A DNA stretch of 8,022 nt, taken from assembly GCA_900538385.1 (NCBI GenBank), contig UWSO01000055.1, positions 1 to 8,022 of the forward strand. The letters are read 5' to 3'. The translations under genes and the position numbers were made by a program. The stretch is from an uncultured Porphyromonas sp. Its GTDB lineage: Bacteria > Bacteroidota > Bacteroidia > Bacteroidales > Porphyromonadaceae. Shown here in pieces: positions 6,646 to 8,022 of this stretch. The notes below the pieces were generated by a model that worked only from the letters and a program-made list of their open reading frames with translations, was not told the origin of the DNA and did not search any database. The stretch's first letter is position 1. Every line of letters starts with the position of its first letter.

Positions 6646-6704
6646 ATTAGAGAAAAAGAGTGGCACCATGCTCCATAGCGTAATGTCTGGGGCGTGGTGC
6701 CACT
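6646..6704 (-). terminator. Rho-independent terminator of the thioredoxin–tpx operon
   Basis: AGTGGCACCA (6659-6668) pairs perfectly with TGGTGCCACT (6695-6704). Inner bases extend the stem with G-C pairs interrupted by mismatches. On the minus strand the stem is followed at once by CTTTTTCTCT (6657-6648), a good U-rich tract. It lies about 60 nt after the tpx stop and before the LRR gene start, the right place and strand to end the tpx transcript. The rest of 6630-6766 holds no gene. Confidence 0.8.
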
Positions 6705-6766
6705 GTCGTATGTGAGGAGACAGGCGGCAGTGATGCCGTCGCCTCAAAGAGCGGTGGTGCGTGTGC

Positions 6767-7291
6767 TTACTTGAGCGCAGCGATAGCCTTGTCGTAGTTA
6801 GGCTCCTGGGTGATCTCGGGAACTAGCTCCTCGTAGATGACCTTGCCGTCAGCGTCGATGACGATGACGCAGCGAGCCTGTAGCCCTGCGAGAGGTCCGT
6901 CCTGCATCATTAGTCCGTAGCCCTTGCAGAAGGCAGGCTCTGAAGAGGGAACCGTGCAGCAACGGAAGGAAGAGAGTGTCTCGACATTGTCCAGACCCTC
7001 AGCGCCACAGAAGCGAGCCTGTGCGAAGGGTAGATCTTGAGAGATGCAGAGGACGACGGTATTGTCGAGCTTAGCAGCCTCAGCGTTGAAGCGACGTACA
7101 GATGCTGCGCAGACACCGGTATCGATGCTGGGGAAGATGTTGAGGACGACGCGCTTGCCACGATAGTCTGAGAGCTTGGCCGTGGAGAGGTCCTTGCGGA
7201 CTAGCTCGAAGTTGGGAGCCATCGTTCCTACCTTAGGTTGCTCACCAGCGAGGGTGACTGTGATCTTATCTTGAAATTTTACTGTAGACAT
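6767..7291 (-). CDS. tpx: Thiol peroxidase (Tpx, atypical 2-Cys peroxiredoxin)
   Basis: The product has 174 residues and reduces hydroperoxides using thioredoxin as electron donor, in the cytoplasm as judged by the absence of a signal peptide. It follows E. coli Tpx closely: NIFPSIDTGVCAASVR with the peroxidatic Cys61, and PFAQARFCGAEGLDNV with the resolving Cys95, both at the same numbers as in E. coli. Also conserved are DNTVVLCISQDLPFA and the late DGPLAGLQAR. The family is usually about 165-168 residues; the excess is a short insertion after TLSSFR (about 111-122, CCTVPSSEPAFC) that brings three extra cysteines, plus Cys141. The start at 7291 matches the family N-terminus. The gene lies 39 bp after the exported thioredoxin in the same orientation with no terminator between, so co-transcription is likely. 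The family call is secure. Confidence 0.96.
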   Translation of the reverse strand: MSTVKFQDKITVTLAGEQPKVGTMAPNFELVRKDLSTAKLSDYRGKRVVLNIFPSIDTGVCAASVRRFNAEAAKLDNTVVLCISQDLPFAQARFCGAEGLDNVETLSSFRCCTVPSSEPAFCKGYGLMMQDGPLAGLQARCVIVIDADGKVIYEELVPEITQEPNYDKAIAALK

Positions 7292-7330
7292 AGTGTTTGT
7301 TTGGTTTATAGTTACTGTGTATTGAGTGTT

Positions 7331-7810
7331 TTACTGGTTATTCGTTTTGATGCCTATCTTGCCGAGGAGCCCCTCGATGTGATCCATAGGGAGGTCTCCG
7401 AGACTCTTGTAGGGTAGGTCGTTGAGTGGTACGAAGAGTACCATCGGGATGCTCTGGACACCAAAGAGTGCGGCCAGCTGCGGGTTCTCGTCCACATTGA
7501 CCTTGTAGACGACGAGCTGGTCAGCGTATCGGTCGGCCACCTTCTGTAGCTTGGGAGCAAGCTGGCGACAAGGACGGCACCAGTCGGCGTAAAAGTCGAT
7601 GATGGCGGGCTTGTCACCCTTGTATACGAAGGTGTCGGGGTGCGCCTCAAAGTCGTAGATATGCTCGCGCATATAGTTGGCATTGATATGCAGTATCTCG
7701 GCTTTGGTAGTCTCTTGCTGCTCCTTGCTTTGAGCAGTGCAGGCGACACTGAGCGTGAGTAGTGCTGCCATGAGCAGGAGAGACTTCTGTATGAATTGTA
7801 TTGATTTCAT
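7331..7810 (-). CDS. Exported thioredoxin-family protein
   Basis: The product has 159 residues. It begins with a signal sequence: basic MKSIQFIQK, a hydrophobic core and LSVACTAQ. Cys24 could be lipidated, but LSVAC is a weak lipobox, so cleavage as a soluble periplasmic protein is also possible. Residues about 39-150 are a thioredoxin fold: GDKPAIIDFYADWCRPCRQLAP with active-site Cys78 and Cys81 (WCRPC instead of the usual WCGPC), NVDENPQLAALFGV, and cis-Pro122 in QSIPMVLF. The extension before the domain (HIYDFEAHPDTFVYKGDKP) is like that of Bacteroides periplasmic thioredoxins, from memory. Its role is probably thiol-disulfide exchange in the envelope. It is first in a likely operon with tpx, although an exported thioredoxin could not directly serve a cytoplasmic Tpx. 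Confidence 0.93.
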   Translation of the reverse strand: MKSIQFIQKSLLLMAALLTLSVACTAQSKEQQETTKAEILHINANYMREHIYDFEAHPDTFVYKGDKPAIIDFYADWCRPCRQLAPKLQKVADRYADQLVVYKVNVDENPQLAALFGVQSIPMVLFVPLNDLPYKSLGDLPMDHIEGLLGKIGIKTNNQ

Positions 7811-7862
7811 CTGTTATACTCGTTATATCGACCCCTAAGGTAGAGAAAAGTCCCGACATTGC

Positions 7863-7889
7863 CAAAAGTTCATTTGCCAACTGCCGCAA
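7863..7889 (-). promoter_or_regulatory. Weak promoter candidate for the thioredoxin–tpx operon
   Basis: On the minus strand, AACTTTTG (7870-7863) differs from the -7 box TAnnTTTG at its first base, and a TTG lies 16 nt upstream (7889-7887), slightly closer than usual. It would give a leader of about 45-50 nt. No better match was found between 7811 and 7940. Confidence 0.3.
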
Positions 7890-7943
7890 CTTATCCGAAT
7901 AGCTCCCGAGGAAATTAAAAATATCCAGGGAAGAAAACCGCAA

Positions 7944-8022
7944 ATTCTTCCGAAGTATCATTTGATTCTTCCGAAGTATTGTTTGATTCTTCCGAAGTAT
8001 CATTTGATTCTTCCGAAGAAAT
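7944..8022. repeat. 21-bp tandem repeat with an internal palindrome, continuing past the window
   Basis: Three full 21-bp units (7944-7964, 7965-7985, 7986-8006) and a partial fourth (8007-8022) follow without gaps. Units 1 and 3 are identical, and unit 2 differs by two bases in its spacer. Each unit contains CTTCcGAAG, an odd palindrome that extends to TTCTTCcGAAGAA in the fourth. The centres are 21 bp apart, about two DNA turns. The array stays open in several frames because 21 is a multiple of three, but no gene with a supported start or end is visible in it. Confidence 0.85.

Noticed and set aside
7647..8003. Minus-strand reading frame encoding ILRKNQM/ILRKNQT repeats and overlapping the start of the thioredoxin gene
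   Set aside because: Its start lies inside the 21-bp tandem repeat, which is open in several frames by construction, and its 3' half lies out of frame over the thioredoxin signal and N-terminal region, which is clearly coding in another frame.
7919..8022. Plus-strand open frame with DSSEVSF heptad repeats running off the right edge
   Set aside because: There is no start codon or upstream signal in the window; the frame is open because the repeat unit is 21 bp. It cannot be supported without the sequence to the right.

Overview
The window looks like a Bacteroidota chromosome, most likely Porphyromonas or a close relative. The evidence is a moxR–DUF58 pair typical of the Bacteroides aerotolerance (Bat) operon, a secreted leucine-rich repeat protein ending in a type IX secretion (T9SS) type A C-terminal domain, a FISUMP domain, and promoters of the Bacteroidota type (-7 box TAnnTTTG) instead of E. 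coli-like -35/-10 boxes. The species assignment is a guess from content; no rRNA gene is present.

Layout. (1) 1-385, minus: the first 128 residues of an exported protein that resembles the gene normally found after DUF58 in Bat operons; it runs off the left edge. (2) 386-626: a divergent regulatory region with a promoter for each neighbour and short direct repeats. (3) 627-1796, plus: a class II Fic protein (AMP-transferase-like) with an N-terminal inhibitory motif and a C-terminal winged-helix-like region. It is the only plus-strand gene and reads AT-richer than its flanks. (4) 1825-2697 and 2734-3723, minus: DUF58 protein and MoxR AAA+ ATPase, transcribed moxR then DUF58. (5) 3724-4013: the moxR promoter and two hairpins, one a likely terminator for the next gene. 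(6) 4014-6629, minus: an 871-residue secreted protein with FISUMP domain, a 21-residue-period LRR solenoid and a T9SS signal. (7) 6630-6766: a strong terminator. (8) 6767-7291 and 7331-7810, minus: thiol peroxidase (tpx), preceded by an exported thioredoxin, probably one operon. (9) 7811-8022: upstream region with a 21-bp tandem repeat running off the right edge.

How the parts fit. moxR, DUF58 and the left-edge gene would normally be one operon serving an envelope or stress-tolerance complex. Here a fic gene in the opposite orientation separates them, and the left-edge gene has a promoter block nearly identical to that of moxR. The thioredoxin/Tpx pair belongs to peroxide and thiol homeostasis, and the LRR protein is a probable surface or secreted adhesin-like factor. 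I see no CRISPR array, transposase, tRNA or rRNA. The most unusual items are the fic insertion with duplicated promoter block, the repeats around the fic promoter, the phased 21-bp palindromic repeat, and the cysteine-rich insertion in Tpx.
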